A DNA stretch of 64,000 nt, from the NCBI GenBank assembly GCA_038237435.1, contig JBBRYT010000006.1, positions 138,492 through 202,491 on the forward strand, read 5' to 3'. Of this stretch, positions 8,071-16,730 are shown in pieces; position 1 is the stretch's first letter; every line of letters begins with the position of its first letter. The position numbers and the translations under genes were made by a program. This DNA is from JACCTI01 sp038237435 (GTDB lineage Bacteria > Verrucomicrobiota > Verrucomicrobiia > Chthoniobacterales > UBA10450). The notes below the pieces were generated by a model. The model did no database searches, was not told the origin of the DNA, and was given only the letters and a program-made list of their open reading frames with translations.

Positions 8071-9750
8071 ATGGCACAAATGCAGGAATTGCTCGCGAAG
8101 TCTTATCGCGACTTTAAAGAAGGCAGCATCGTCAAAGGACGTATCCTGGAAATTCGACCGCGCGAAGTCTTGGTCGACATCGGTTACAAATCGGAAGGCG
8201 TTATTCCGACTCACGAATTTGATGACATCGATTCGCTCGAAGTGGGCGACGAAGTCGAAGTGTTGCTCGAGCGACTCGAGAACGATGAAGGCATGGTCAT
8301 TCTCTCGAAGGAGAAGGCCGCTTATCGCCAGAATTGGAACAAGATCGCGGGCGTTTTTGCCGGCGATGGCTTGATCAAGGGCAAGGTGAAATCGGTCGTA
8401 AAAGGCGGCCTGATGGTGAACATCGGCGTCGAGGCGTTCCTGCCGGCGTCGCAGATCGATATTATTCCGCCGAAAGATTTGCAGCAGTTTGTCGGCAACA
8501 CCTACGATTTCAAGATCGTCAAAATTAATGACGATCGGAAAAACGTCGTGCTCTCGCGACGCGAGTTGATTGAACAAGAGCGCAGCGAGAAACGGCAGAA
8601 GTTCCTCGAAGGCGTGAAGGTCGGCGACATGGTCAAGGGCACCGTGAAAAACCTGACCGATTTCGGCGCGTTCATCGATCTCGATGGCATGGACGGTTTG
8701 CTCCACATCACCGACATGACCTGGGGCCGACTCGGACATCCGAGCGAATTGCTAAAGGTCGGGCAGCCGCTCGAAGTAGTCGTGCTCGACATCAACAAGG
8801 AAAAAGAGCGCGTCTCGTTAGGTTTGAAGCAGACGCAGAAGAATCCCTGGGATCAAATCGAGGAACGCTTCCCGGCCGGGCAGAAGGTCAAAGGCAAGAT
8901 TACGAATCTCGTTCCGTACGGCGCGTTCGTGGAATTGGAAGAAGGCGTCGAAGGACTCATTCACGTTTCCGAATTGTCCTGGACGAAACGCATCATGCGT
9001 CCGTCGGATGTCCTTACGCAGGGACAGGAAGTTGAAGCCGTTGTGCTTGGCGTGAACAAGGAAGAGCAGAAGATCTCGTTAGGTTTGCGTCAACTGGAAG
9101 CGAATCCGTGGGATGAGATCGAGAAGAAATTTACTATCGGCAGCAAGGTCAAAGGCGAGATCCGCAACATGACCGCCTACGGCGCGTTTGTTGAACTGGA
9201 AGACGGTATCGACGGCATGATCCACGTCTCCGACTTGAGTTGGACCCGAAAGATCAACCACCCGAGCGAAGTCTTTAAGAAGAACGACGAAGTCGAAGCC
9301 GAAGTCATCGACATCGACAAGACCAATCAGCGAATCAGCCTCGGCATCAAACAGCTGAGCGATGATCCGTGGAAGAACATCGATCAGAAATACAAGATCG
9401 GTGATCTCGTCACCGGCAAAGTGACGAAGCTCGCCAGCTTCGGCGCGTTCGTGCAATTGCAGGACGAAATCGACGGACTCGTGCACATCTCGCAGTTGAG
9501 CGAGGAACATGTGACCAAGGTCAAAGACTTCCTCAAGGTCGGTCAGGAAGTCGAAGCGCGCGTCATCAAGGTCGACAAAGTCGAACGCCGCATCGGTCTC
9601 TCGATCAAGGCCGCGAATTACTCCGAGGAAGAACTCAAACGCGAATCCGAAGCCTTCGATAATCTCCGCCCCGGCGAAGACATGGTCGGCCTCGAAAAAG
9701 CGTTCGAAGCTGCCGAGGAAGATTATCGGCCGGGTCAGCCGAAGAAGTAA
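8071..9750 (+). CDS. rpsA: 30S ribosomal protein S1
   Basis: This 559-residue protein has six S1 RNA-binding repeats, starting at about residues 18, 103, 190, 276, 361 and 448. Repeats 3-6 show the strong GAFV/IxL...GL(L/I/V)H(I/V)(S/T) signature. It recruits mRNA to the 30S subunit during initiation. The ATG at 8071 is preceded by GAGGAGA at 8054-8060, a good ribosome-binding site. An in-frame upstream start at 8035 would add 12 untypical residues. Two repeats end in SLGL encoded with the rare-looking TTA leucine codon inside the dispersed motif TCGTTAGG (8816, 9077), while the next repeat encodes the same residues with CTC. Confidence 0.97.
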   Translation: MAQMQELLAKSYRDFKEGSIVKGRILEIRPREVLVDIGYKSEGVIPTHEFDDIDSLEVGDEVEVLLERLENDEGMVILSKEKAAYRQNWNKIAGVFAGDGLIKGKVKSVVKGGLMVNIGVEAFLPASQIDIIPPKDLQQFVGNTYDFKIVKINDDRKNVVLSRRELIEQERSEKRQKFLEGVKVGDMVKGTVKNLTDFGAFIDLDGMDGLLHITDMTWGRLGHPSELLKVGQPLEVVVLDINKEKERVSLGLKQTQKNPWDQIEERFPAGQKVKGKITNLVPYGAFVELEEGVEGLIHVSELSWTKRIMRPSDVLTQGQEVEAVVLGVNKEEQKISLGLRQLEANPWDEIEKKFTIGSKVKGEIRNMTAYGAFVELEDGIDGMIHVSDLSWTRKINHPSEVFKKNDEVEAEVIDIDKTNQRISLGIKQLSDDPWKNIDQKYKIGDLVTGKVTKLASFGAFVQLQDEIDGLVHISQLSEEHVTKVKDFLKVGQEVEARVIKVDKVERRIGLSIKAANYSEEELKRESEAFDNLRPGEDMVGLEKAFEAAEEDYRPGQPKK

Positions 9751-9783
9751 CTCTTGGAGACACTCGTTAGGCATTTCGCTATT

Positions 9784-9912
9784 GTCATCCTAAGGCTGGC
9801 GAAGCGCGCCGAAGGATCTCCCGCCGGGACTAGCGATCAAGGCGCGTCGTAACGCGTCGCCCGTTAGGAATAGCATGAGATCCTTCGCCCCGTCTGCGCG
9901 GCTCAGAATGAC
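9784..9912. repeat. Intergenic inverted-repeat element, copy 2
   Basis: The left arm (9784-9820) begins GTCATCCTAAGG and ends GAAGGATCTC. The right arm (9877-9912) is GAGATCCTTCG ... CTCAGAATGAC, the reverse complement in its outer parts and less well matched in the middle. It lies exactly between the converging ends of rpsA and the cyclase gene, so its RNA could fold on either strand and act as a two-way terminator. A TCGTTAGG-type motif copy is at 9764, and a CCGTTAGG variant lies inside the element at about 9860. Confidence 0.8.
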
Positions 9913-9916
9913 ACGC

Positions 9917-12031
9917 TTACTTAAGACCAACGCGCTGAAGCAGCGAAACGAAACGAGGATCGGCGCGCAACGCGTCCCATTTCGGATCAATTTTCAGGAA
10001 ACTCAGCCCGACATCCCGCTCGCTGTGGGCTCTTTCCAGCCACGTGATTGCTTCGTCCTGCTCGCCGAGGGCCAGATGGAGGGCGGCGATATTCGAGGAA
10101 GGTATGTAGCGTTGCTTGGATAGAGAGATTAGTTCGTCCAGAACCGCGCGGGCTTCCGAGACGTGACCGGCGCGAGCTGCGGTACAACCGATCATCGAGA
10201 TCGCATGGGAATTTCCTCGGGAGAATTCCTTCGCCTTACCAAACTCGGCCAGCGCTTCCGCATATTTTTCCTCTTGCAGACAAACGTGACCAAGGAAGAG
10301 GTGTGCAACCCAAAAGTTCGGAGCAAGCTCGATCGTCTTTTCTAATCTCACTCGCGCTTCGGGGTAGCGTTGCGCGGAGAAGAGGACAGCTCCCTCGCGT
10401 GTATTGATGATTAACGAAACGGGATCGAGTTCACGCCCACGCGCTGCTTGCGCGATTGCTTCCTCATGGCGGCCGAGATTTGAGAGGACGTGTGCGTAGG
10501 CCAGCCGGGCAATTCCAGAGTTAGGATTTAGCTCAACGGCCCGTTTCCCCTCGCTCTCAGCAGCCTTCCAATCCCAATCGAACCACATGTGAATCAGCGC
10601 CAGAGTTGCGTGAGGCTCAGCGAGTGACTCATCGATCTCGAGAGCTCTTGTCGCAGCGGCCTTCGCTTGCGGGAAGGCATCTCGCGAGGGCACATCGCTA
10701 GTAATGGCAAGACGCGCATAGGCGTCGGCCAACCCCACGTAGGCTAGCGCATACGTCGGATCGAGTTCAAAGGCCTGTTGAAAAAAACCAATGCTCTGTG
10801 TGATGTCGGGTGGGGTAAGTTTACTCCAATGATAACGTCCGGTGAGATAGAGCTGATAGGCCGCTACGTTTTCGGTGTAACGTTTCGTTAGGCGCTTTTG
10901 ATCTTCCGCACTGAGGCGGAGGGCGAGAGCTTCCGCCACCTTCTGTGAGATCGCGTCCTGCACGGTAAACACGTCGGTAAATTTCTCATCGAAGGTGGCC
11001 GCCCAAAGCGAAGAGCCATCGGCGACTTTGATCAGCCGCACAGTAACGCGGAGCCGGTCGCCCGATTTCTGCACGTTGCCAGCGAGGACTGAGTTCACTC
11101 CCAGCTTGCGACCGGCGGCTAACGGGTCTTGATCGACTCCGGCGTATTGCCGCACGGAAGTGAGCGAAGGCACGATCATTTCGCCGCTGTTGCCGAGCTT
11201 CGTAATCAGCGTGTCCGCCATTCCCATCTCGAGCACCTGATCGCTGCTTTCGGCCAAGAGTGGCTTGAAGGGCAAGATCGCGACGCTTCTCTCGCGCTGC
11301 GCCGGGGAGAGGGTCGTGCGGGACTCATGAAGATAAGTCCAGAGAGCCGCGATCGCCGCCGTGAACGTGAGTAGCAATGCGCCCATGAGCATTCGCTTCC
11401 GCCGGCGAGCGATGACGCCGCGACTCTCGATTTCTGCGTGTTCCTGCCGGGTGCGCTTGAGCTTCTCCGGCAGTTCGGAGTTGCCGGCATCGTCGGTATA
11501 GAAATTCACCACTCCGACTTTGACGCCGTGCTTTACTTCGAACTCGCCGAGATCGTAGAGATGTGTCTCCCACTGGCTGTATTGCGCTAAGTCATCCGCC
11601 ACGCGCTGCGAAAGGAGAATGTGGCCAGCGTCGCCGCAATCCATCACCCGCTGCGCCATGTTAATGCCGGCGCCGGCTACATTCGACCGGTCGTTTACAT
11701 CCGAAATGGCATCCACCGGTCCGCTGTTGATTCCCATCCGCAGCGGAAGGACTGGATGATTCTTTAGCGCTCTTCCAATCTCTAAGGCACAGCGCACGGG
11801 CGCATCAGGACTGGTAAAAAAAGCGAGAGCCATGCCGTCGCCAGTCGGGAGACGAACAAGTTTATCTGCGGTTTCGGCGGCGCGGAACTGCTCGGTGCCG
11901 CGAACCAACTCATTGAGCTCTTGCAGCAACTGCGTCTGCACATCGATGCGCAGTTTCGAATAACCGACTATGTCCATGAAGAGGACATGCGCGATTTCCA
12001 GTCGAGATTCGTTATTGAGGTTGGCGACCAT
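9917..12031 (-). CDS. Class III nucleotide cyclase with FlgO-like and TPR domains
   Basis: This protein is about 704 residues from the ATG at 12031; an in-frame upstream extension would overlap the neighbouring gene. The N-terminal nucleotide cyclase domain (about 10-165) has the metal-binding FMDIVGYSKL (Asp20) and PTGDGMALAF. A basic segment and one membrane helix follow (about 205-232). A FlgO-like domain comes next (SVAILPFKPL to about residue 365), then a run of TPR-like helices to the C-terminus. The layout predicts a membrane-anchored enzyme with its cyclase inside the cell and the TPRs across the membrane. Whether it makes cAMP or cGMP, or is active at all, cannot be read by eye. It has the same FlgO-TPR layout as the protein at 13124-15331. 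Confidence 0.85.
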   Translation of the reverse strand: MVANLNNESRLEIAHVLFMDIVGYSKLRIDVQTQLLQELNELVRGTEQFRAAETADKLVRLPTGDGMALAFFTSPDAPVRCALEIGRALKNHPVLPLRMGINSGPVDAISDVNDRSNVAGAGINMAQRVMDCGDAGHILLSQRVADDLAQYSQWETHLYDLGEFEVKHGVKVGVVNFYTDDAGNSELPEKLKRTRQEHAEIESRGVIARRRKRMLMGALLLTFTAAIAALWTYLHESRTTLSPAQRERSVAILPFKPLLAESSDQVLEMGMADTLITKLGNSGEMIVPSLTSVRQYAGVDQDPLAAGRKLGVNSVLAGNVQKSGDRLRVTVRLIKVADGSSLWAATFDEKFTDVFTVQDAISQKVAEALALRLSAEDQKRLTKRYTENVAAYQLYLTGRYHWSKLTPPDITQSIGFFQQAFELDPTYALAYVGLADAYARLAITSDVPSRDAFPQAKAAATRALEIDESLAEPHATLALIHMWFDWDWKAAESEGKRAVELNPNSGIARLAYAHVLSNLGRHEEAIAQAARGRELDPVSLIINTREGAVLFSAQRYPEARVRLEKTIELAPNFWVAHLFLGHVCLQEEKYAEALAEFGKAKEFSRGNSHAISMIGCTAARAGHVSEARAVLDELISLSKQRYIPSSNIAALHLALGEQDEAITWLERAHSERDVGLSFLKIDPKWDALRADPRFVSLLQRVGLK

Positions 12032-12060
12032 GGTCGTGCGCGACTGGTGAAGCCCCCCTC

Positions 12061-12999
12061 TCAGAACAACTGTAACGCGAACTGCAGGAATATCCGCTCC
12101 CCGCTCGTTCGATTCTTCACCGCCTCTTCGTGCTGCCACTTCAACACAATGCCGAAATTCTTGCTCGGGTGATAGCGGAGGAACGGGCCGACTGCGACTA
12201 CCTGCCCGCGATTTCCGTCCCCGACTACTCGGCCGTTTTGTTCATCGTCGGTGATCTGTTTATACAAATAGCCACTCGCGCCGATCTGCCAAGCGGCTGT
12301 GACCGAGTAGCCGAGGTTATAATCGAAGCTCAGCTCGTTTCCCGAAGTGTAATTCGTCTCAGAATTTTCTAGGTTGAACAAATAGATTAACGCTCCGCTG
12401 ACTTCGATCTGCTCGATCGGAAACCAGGTAAACCAGTAGGAAGGGCCAATCGAAAAGTAGCCGCGCCCTGTGTTGGCCAGCCGTGTCTTGTCGAATTTTC
12501 CCGTCGGCAGAAAAAGCTCCGGGCCAAACACCTGGTGGAATTTCTTGCTATGCCAGCCGAGCAGCGCGGGAGCGAAGAGCGCGTCGCCGATGTCGGTCGT
12601 GGAATCTTTCCGGTGAATGCGACCGCGCGGGGTTTGCACATCAAAACTTACGTCCGCATTGAGAATTGCGTTCCATCCCACACGGGTTTCAATGTTCGCG
12701 CCCCACAGTTTGACTGCCGGCCAGACATACTGGAGCCGAAGCGTCTCCGCATTTACCGCCAAATCGAAGTGCGAGAGACCGGCCCGGTTGTTGCCGGAAC
12801 TGTCGAGCGTATCGCTCGATTCGTAACGCGCGAGAAAGTTAGTCAGCCGCAAGCCGGGAGGCGGCATGACGCCCGCCATTACGGTATCGACACCGAGGGC
12901 TTTGCTTGTTCCGCCACCTTCGGTGGCAGTGGCAGTGTTCGCCAGATTCGAGAGGTAAGTCGCGCTGAGAAGAAGGAGTATGTTCCGTTTGGTTTTCAT
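12061..12999 (-). CDS. Outer-membrane beta-barrel, phenol MetA-pathway/transporter-like family
   Basis: This protein is about 312 residues from the ATG at 12999 (MKTKRNILLLLSATYLSNLA, signal peptide). It carries alternating hydrophobic strands and the phrases FGPELFLPTGKFDK and LANTGRGYFSIGPSYWFTWF. It ends in an aromatic beta-barrel C-terminus (RIFLQFALQLF), as in the MetA-pathway-of-phenol-degradation family of outer-membrane proteins. The ligand is unknown. The cyclase gene begins 29 bases after its stop, so both are probably co-transcribed. The winged-helix regulator gene starts 124 bases upstream on the other strand. Confidence 0.75.
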   Translation of the reverse strand: MKTKRNILLLLSATYLSNLANTATATEGGGTSKALGVDTVMAGVMPPPGLRLTNFLARYESSDTLDSSGNNRAGLSHFDLAVNAETLRLQYVWPAVKLWGANIETRVGWNAILNADVSFDVQTPRGRIHRKDSTTDIGDALFAPALLGWHSKKFHQVFGPELFLPTGKFDKTRLANTGRGYFSIGPSYWFTWFPIEQIEVSGALIYLFNLENSETNYTSGNELSFDYNLGYSVTAAWQIGASGYLYKQITDDEQNGRVVGDGNRGQVVAVGPFLRYHPSKNFGIVLKWQHEEAVKNRTSGERIFLQFALQLF

Positions 13000-13123
13000 G
13001 AGTTTGGGCGGATCGTCGCGGCTGCCTTTTGGTTTGAGTGATCGGTCTGGAGTGCGCATGATTGCGCGAGCCCACTCTCCGTTTGGACGATCTGAAAAAT
13101 CCTTAGGTGGCGGCTGAATCGTT

Positions 13124-15331
13124 GTGAAAACTCCTGAAGCAGAGCGCCAGCATTCCCGGCTTTACGAGTTCGGCGATTTCCGGCTCGACACGCTGAAGCG
13201 ACTTCTGCAGCGGCGCGACGGGACGGTCGTGCCGCTCAATTCCCGGGCTTTCGACACCCTGGCCTTCCTCGTGCAGCACAGCGACACCGTGCTGGATAAG
13301 GAGCGGCTGATGGAGGCGGTTTGGCCCGGCTCAATCGTGGAAGAAAATAATCTTACCCAGAGCATCTCCGCCTTGCGCCGCGCCTTGGGCGAGAGGCCCG
13401 ACTCACACAATTTCATCGTGACCGTTCCTGGGCGCGGCTATCGTTTTGTCGCAGCCGTGAAGGCCGTTCCGCAGGACAACGACCACGCCCTAGCAATGGA
13501 GCCGGCGCGCCCCCGCGCCGAAGGAGCACCAGCGTCTTCGCCACAACCGGCCCGGCTTCGGGCCGGCTTCATCGCTGCCGCGCTCGCGATTTTTCTCCTT
13601 GGAGGAATCGCTCTGCTTTGGAACCGCGGCCTAACGAATCATCCCGCCGTTGCACTCACCAACGTTGTCTCCGAGAAGAGCATCGCGGTCCTGCCCTTCG
13701 AAAATCTGAGCGACGAGAAAGAAAACAGTTACTTCGCGGCCGGCGTGCAGAATGAGATTCTTTCCGACCTCGCGCAGATCGCCGACCTCAAGGTGATCAG
13801 CCAAACTTCCGCCAACCTTTATCAGAGCGGTCATCCGCGAAACTCCCGCGAAATCGGAGAGCAACTAGGTGTGGCCCACCTTCTCGAAGGCAGTGTCCAG
13901 CGCGTGGGCGGACGGATTCGCGTTCATGCACAATTGATCGATGCGCACAGCGACACGCATCTGTGGGCCGATCATTACGATCGAGACCTCGCCGATATCT
14001 TTGCCATTCAAAGTGAAATTGCACAGGCGATCGTCAAACAGCTCCAAGTGAAAATTTCGCCGGGCGAAAAGGCGGCGATTGCACAGGCGCCCACCACCGA
14101 CCTGATCGCCAACGCACTTTACGCGCAGGCCAAGGAGCTCGAATCTCAGGCGCCCGGAGAGCCCCTGCCGGACGCCGTGCGCTTGCTCGAAGAAGCCGTC
14201 GCGCGCGATCCTCATTTTCTGTTGGCTTATTGCATGCTCGGCCGGCAGCACCTCGTGATGTACTGGGGAGGCTACGATCACACGTCCACACGTCGTGAGC
14301 TCGCCAATGCGGCCATCCAGAATGCTGTCCATCTCCAGCCCGACGCAGGCGAAGTCCACCTCGCGCTGGCCTGTTATGCTTACCACGGATTTCAAGACTA
14401 CGATCGGGCTCGCGCCGAACTCGATCTCGCTCGAAGCACGCTCCCAAACGATGTGGACGTTTTTTACCTCACGGGTGCCATTGATCGTCGTCAGGGTCGC
14501 TGGACAGAGGCCCTTAGGAATCTCGAGCGCGCCGTTGAGCTGGACCCGCGCAACGAGCGGTTCCTCCTGTTCGCTGGCGGGACTTACAACGTTCTGCGCC
14601 GCTACTCGGAGGCGAGCCGCTTTTTCGAGCGCGCGGTAGCCGTTTCGCCGCGGGGCCAGGAGACGCGCATCTCGCTCGCCGGGGTGCCATTCTCCGAACG
14701 AGCCGATCTCCGCCCCCTGCGCAAGGAACTCTCCGCGATTCTGGCGGAACAACCGAAGGTCGCAGAGGATCTTGCTGAGGTTTTCTTCGACTGCGCGATG
14801 GCCGAGCGCGACTCCACTGCCGTCAATCGCGCCCTCGCACTGATCCCCGCTAAGGGGCTCCACGGGGATAACTTCATTTTCCCGCGCGAATGGTTTGCCG
14901 GCGTGGCCGCGCGCGCGTTCAACGACGCAGATGGGGCGCGTGCCTCCTTCACTGCCGCTCGCGCGATCGTGGAAAAGATCATCCACGATGAACCCGAGCG
15001 CGCGCCGGCTTGGAGCCTTCTCGGCCGGATCGATGCCGCCCTCGAGCGCAGGGAGGAAGCCGTGCGCGAAGGCAATCGCGCTTGCGAACTGCTGCCATTG
15101 TCCAAGGATGCGACTACAGCGTCGCTCTTCATCAGGAATCTCGCGGTCATTTATGCCTGGACGGGTGCGAAGGATCTGGCACTCGAAACATTAGCCACCT
15201 CGGCGCAGCTTCCTTGTGGCGTGAGATATGGCCCGCTCAAACTGGATCCGCAATGGGACTCGCTCCGCGGCGATCCGCGCTTCGAAAAAATCGTCGCCTC
15301 CCTCGCGCCGAAAGATTTAGTCGCGCGCTAA
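13124..15331 (+). CDS. Membrane-bound winged-helix regulator with FlgO-like and TPR domains (CadC/ToxR style)
   Basis: This 735-residue protein starts with GTG at 13124. An OmpR-type winged-helix DNA-binding domain covers about residues 14-110 (YEFGDFRLDT ... VPGRGYRFVAAV). A Pro/Ala-rich linker, one membrane helix (about 147-167) and a FlgO-like domain follow (SIAVLPFENLSDEKENSYFA to about 320). TPR repeats run to the end. This is the layout of one-component membrane regulators such as CadC. It is divergent from the outer-membrane protein gene, which makes that gene (and the cyclase after it) a reasonable regulatory target; this is an inference. Its stop overlaps the asnS stop tail to tail. 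Confidence 0.88.
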   Translation: MKTPEAERQHSRLYEFGDFRLDTLKRLLQRRDGTVVPLNSRAFDTLAFLVQHSDTVLDKERLMEAVWPGSIVEENNLTQSISALRRALGERPDSHNFIVTVPGRGYRFVAAVKAVPQDNDHALAMEPARPRAEGAPASSPQPARLRAGFIAAALAIFLLGGIALLWNRGLTNHPAVALTNVVSEKSIAVLPFENLSDEKENSYFAAGVQNEILSDLAQIADLKVISQTSANLYQSGHPRNSREIGEQLGVAHLLEGSVQRVGGRIRVHAQLIDAHSDTHLWADHYDRDLADIFAIQSEIAQAIVKQLQVKISPGEKAAIAQAPTTDLIANALYAQAKELESQAPGEPLPDAVRLLEEAVARDPHFLLAYCMLGRQHLVMYWGGYDHTSTRRELANAAIQNAVHLQPDAGEVHLALACYAYHGFQDYDRARAELDLARSTLPNDVDVFYLTGAIDRRQGRWTEALRNLERAVELDPRNERFLLFAGGTYNVLRRYSEASRFFERAVAVSPRGQETRISLAGVPFSERADLRPLRKELSAILAEQPKVAEDLAEVFFDCAMAERDSTAVNRALALIPAKGLHGDNFIFPREWFAGVAARAFNDADGARASFTAARAIVEKIIHDEPERAPAWSLLGRIDAALERREEAVREGNRACELLPLSKDATTASLFIRNLAVIYAWTGAKDLALETLATSAQLPCGVRYGPLKLDPQWDSLRGDPRFEKIVASLAPKDLVAR

Positions 15332-16716
15332 AATTCGGCGCTTCCGGGCGTGCGCGCGAAGGGAATCACGTCGCGGATGTTTGCGACGCCGGTCACAAAC
15401 ATCAACATGCGCTCGAAACCCAAACCGAAACCCGCGTGTGGTACCGTTCCGTAGCGCCGTAGATCGAGGTACCATTTGTAATCGGCCAGATCCATTTTGT
15501 GATGGCGCAGGTTCGCTTCCAAAACATCGAGACGTTCTTCGCGTTGACTTCCACCGACGATTTCGCCGATTCCCGGAACGAGCACGTCCATGGCTGTGAC
15601 CGTTTGATTGTCATCGTTCAAGCGCATGTAGAATGGCTTGATCTCTTTCGGATAATTGAAAACCGTCACCGGCGATTTAAAATGCTGCTCGGTTAACCAG
15701 CGTTCGTGTTCCGATTGCAGATTCGCGCCGTAGGCGAGCGGAAATTCAAATTTCTCACCGCTCTTCAACAAGAGCTCGACCGCCTCTGCGTAGCTGATGC
15801 GTTTGAACGGCCGATCGAGAACGAAATCCAGTCGCGCGACTAGCTCCTTGTCCACGAACTTTCCGAACAACTCGAGTTCATCCGGACAATTTTCGCGGAT
15901 GTCGCGGATCAGATATTTCACGAGCTCTTCCGCGACATCCATGTTGCAGTTGAGATCGCAGAAGGCCATCTCGGGCTCGATCATCCAGAACTCGTTCGCG
16001 TGACGTGACGTGTTTGAATTCTCCGCGCGAAAGGTCGGGCCGAAGGTGTAAACATTCGTTAGGGCGCAGGCAAAAGCTTCGGCTTCGAGTTGACCGCTCA
16101 CCGTCAAATAGGTGGAGCGCGCGAAAAAATCTTTGGCGTAATCAATCGCACCGTCTTTTGTGCGCGGTGGATTTTGCAGGTCAATCTGCGTGACACGGAA
16201 CAGTTCGCCCGCACCTTCACAATCGCTGCCGGTAATGATCGGCGTGTGCACATAAACGAAACCGCGTTCCTGGAAAAATTTGTGGATGGCAAAGGCGAGC
16301 CGGCTGCGCACGCGAAAAACAGAACCGAACAAATTTGAGCGCGGACGAAGGTGCGAAATCTCGCGCAGGAATTCGGGCGTATGCCCTTTCTTTTGCAACG
16401 GATAGCTGTCGTCAGATTGACCGAGAATGGTCAGTTCGTTCGCGATTAATTCCCATGCTTGTCCCTTCCCTTGCGAAGCGACTAGCTCACCACGAACCGA
16501 AATCGACGAACCAGTCGTTAGGCGCTGGACGTCCGCATAATTCGGCAACGAATCACGGGCGATAATTTGCAGGTTCTTCAAGCTCGAACCGTCGTTTAGT
16601 TCGATAAATGAGAACGTTTTCGAATCGCGCCGCGTCCGGACCCATCCCCGAACGAGGATGTCGGCAACGGGCGAAGGACTTTGTAGCGCGGCTTTCACGC
16701 GCGTCGGTGAAGGCAT
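15328..16716 (-). CDS. asnS: Asparaginyl-tRNA synthetase
   Basis: This is a class IIb aminoacyl-tRNA synthetase, about 462 residues from the ATG at 16716. It has an OB-fold anticodon-binding domain (ILVRGWVRTRRDSKTFSFIELNDGS, about 20-100, quoted in part), motif 2 with FRAENSNTSRHANEFWMIEPE, and motif 3 with GLGFERMLMF. The SNTSRHANEFW wording is specific to AsnRS and not AspRS. It charges tRNA(Asn) directly. The start at 16716 lies 14 bases after the speA stop; an alternative upstream ATG would overlap speA. Confidence 0.96.
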   Translation of the reverse strand: MPSPTRVKAALQSPSPVADILVRGWVRTRRDSKTFSFIELNDGSSLKNLQIIARDSLPNYADVQRLTTGSSISVRGELVASQGKGQAWELIANELTILGQSDDSYPLQKKGHTPEFLREISHLRPRSNLFGSVFRVRSRLAFAIHKFFQERGFVYVHTPIITGSDCEGAGELFRVTQIDLQNPPRTKDGAIDYAKDFFARSTYLTVSGQLEAEAFACALTNVYTFGPTFRAENSNTSRHANEFWMIEPEMAFCDLNCNMDVAEELVKYLIRDIRENCPDELELFGKFVDKELVARLDFVLDRPFKRISYAEAVELLLKSGEKFEFPLAYGANLQSEHERWLTEQHFKSPVTVFNYPKEIKPFYMRLNDDNQTVTAMDVLVPGIGEIVGGSQREERLDVLEANLRHHKMDLADYKWYLDLRRYGTVPHAGFGLGFERMLMFVTGVANIRDVIPFARTPGSAEF

Positions 16717-16730
16717 ATTAGAAGATCGCT

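Noticed and set aside
13865..14986. Long minus-strand open frame inside the winged-helix/TPR gene
   Set aside because: It is antisense to a protein with clear domains, and the translation has low-information Arg/Ala/Gly content. The same applies to antisense frames at 508-1386, 7966-8739, 9079-9774 and 17652-18296.
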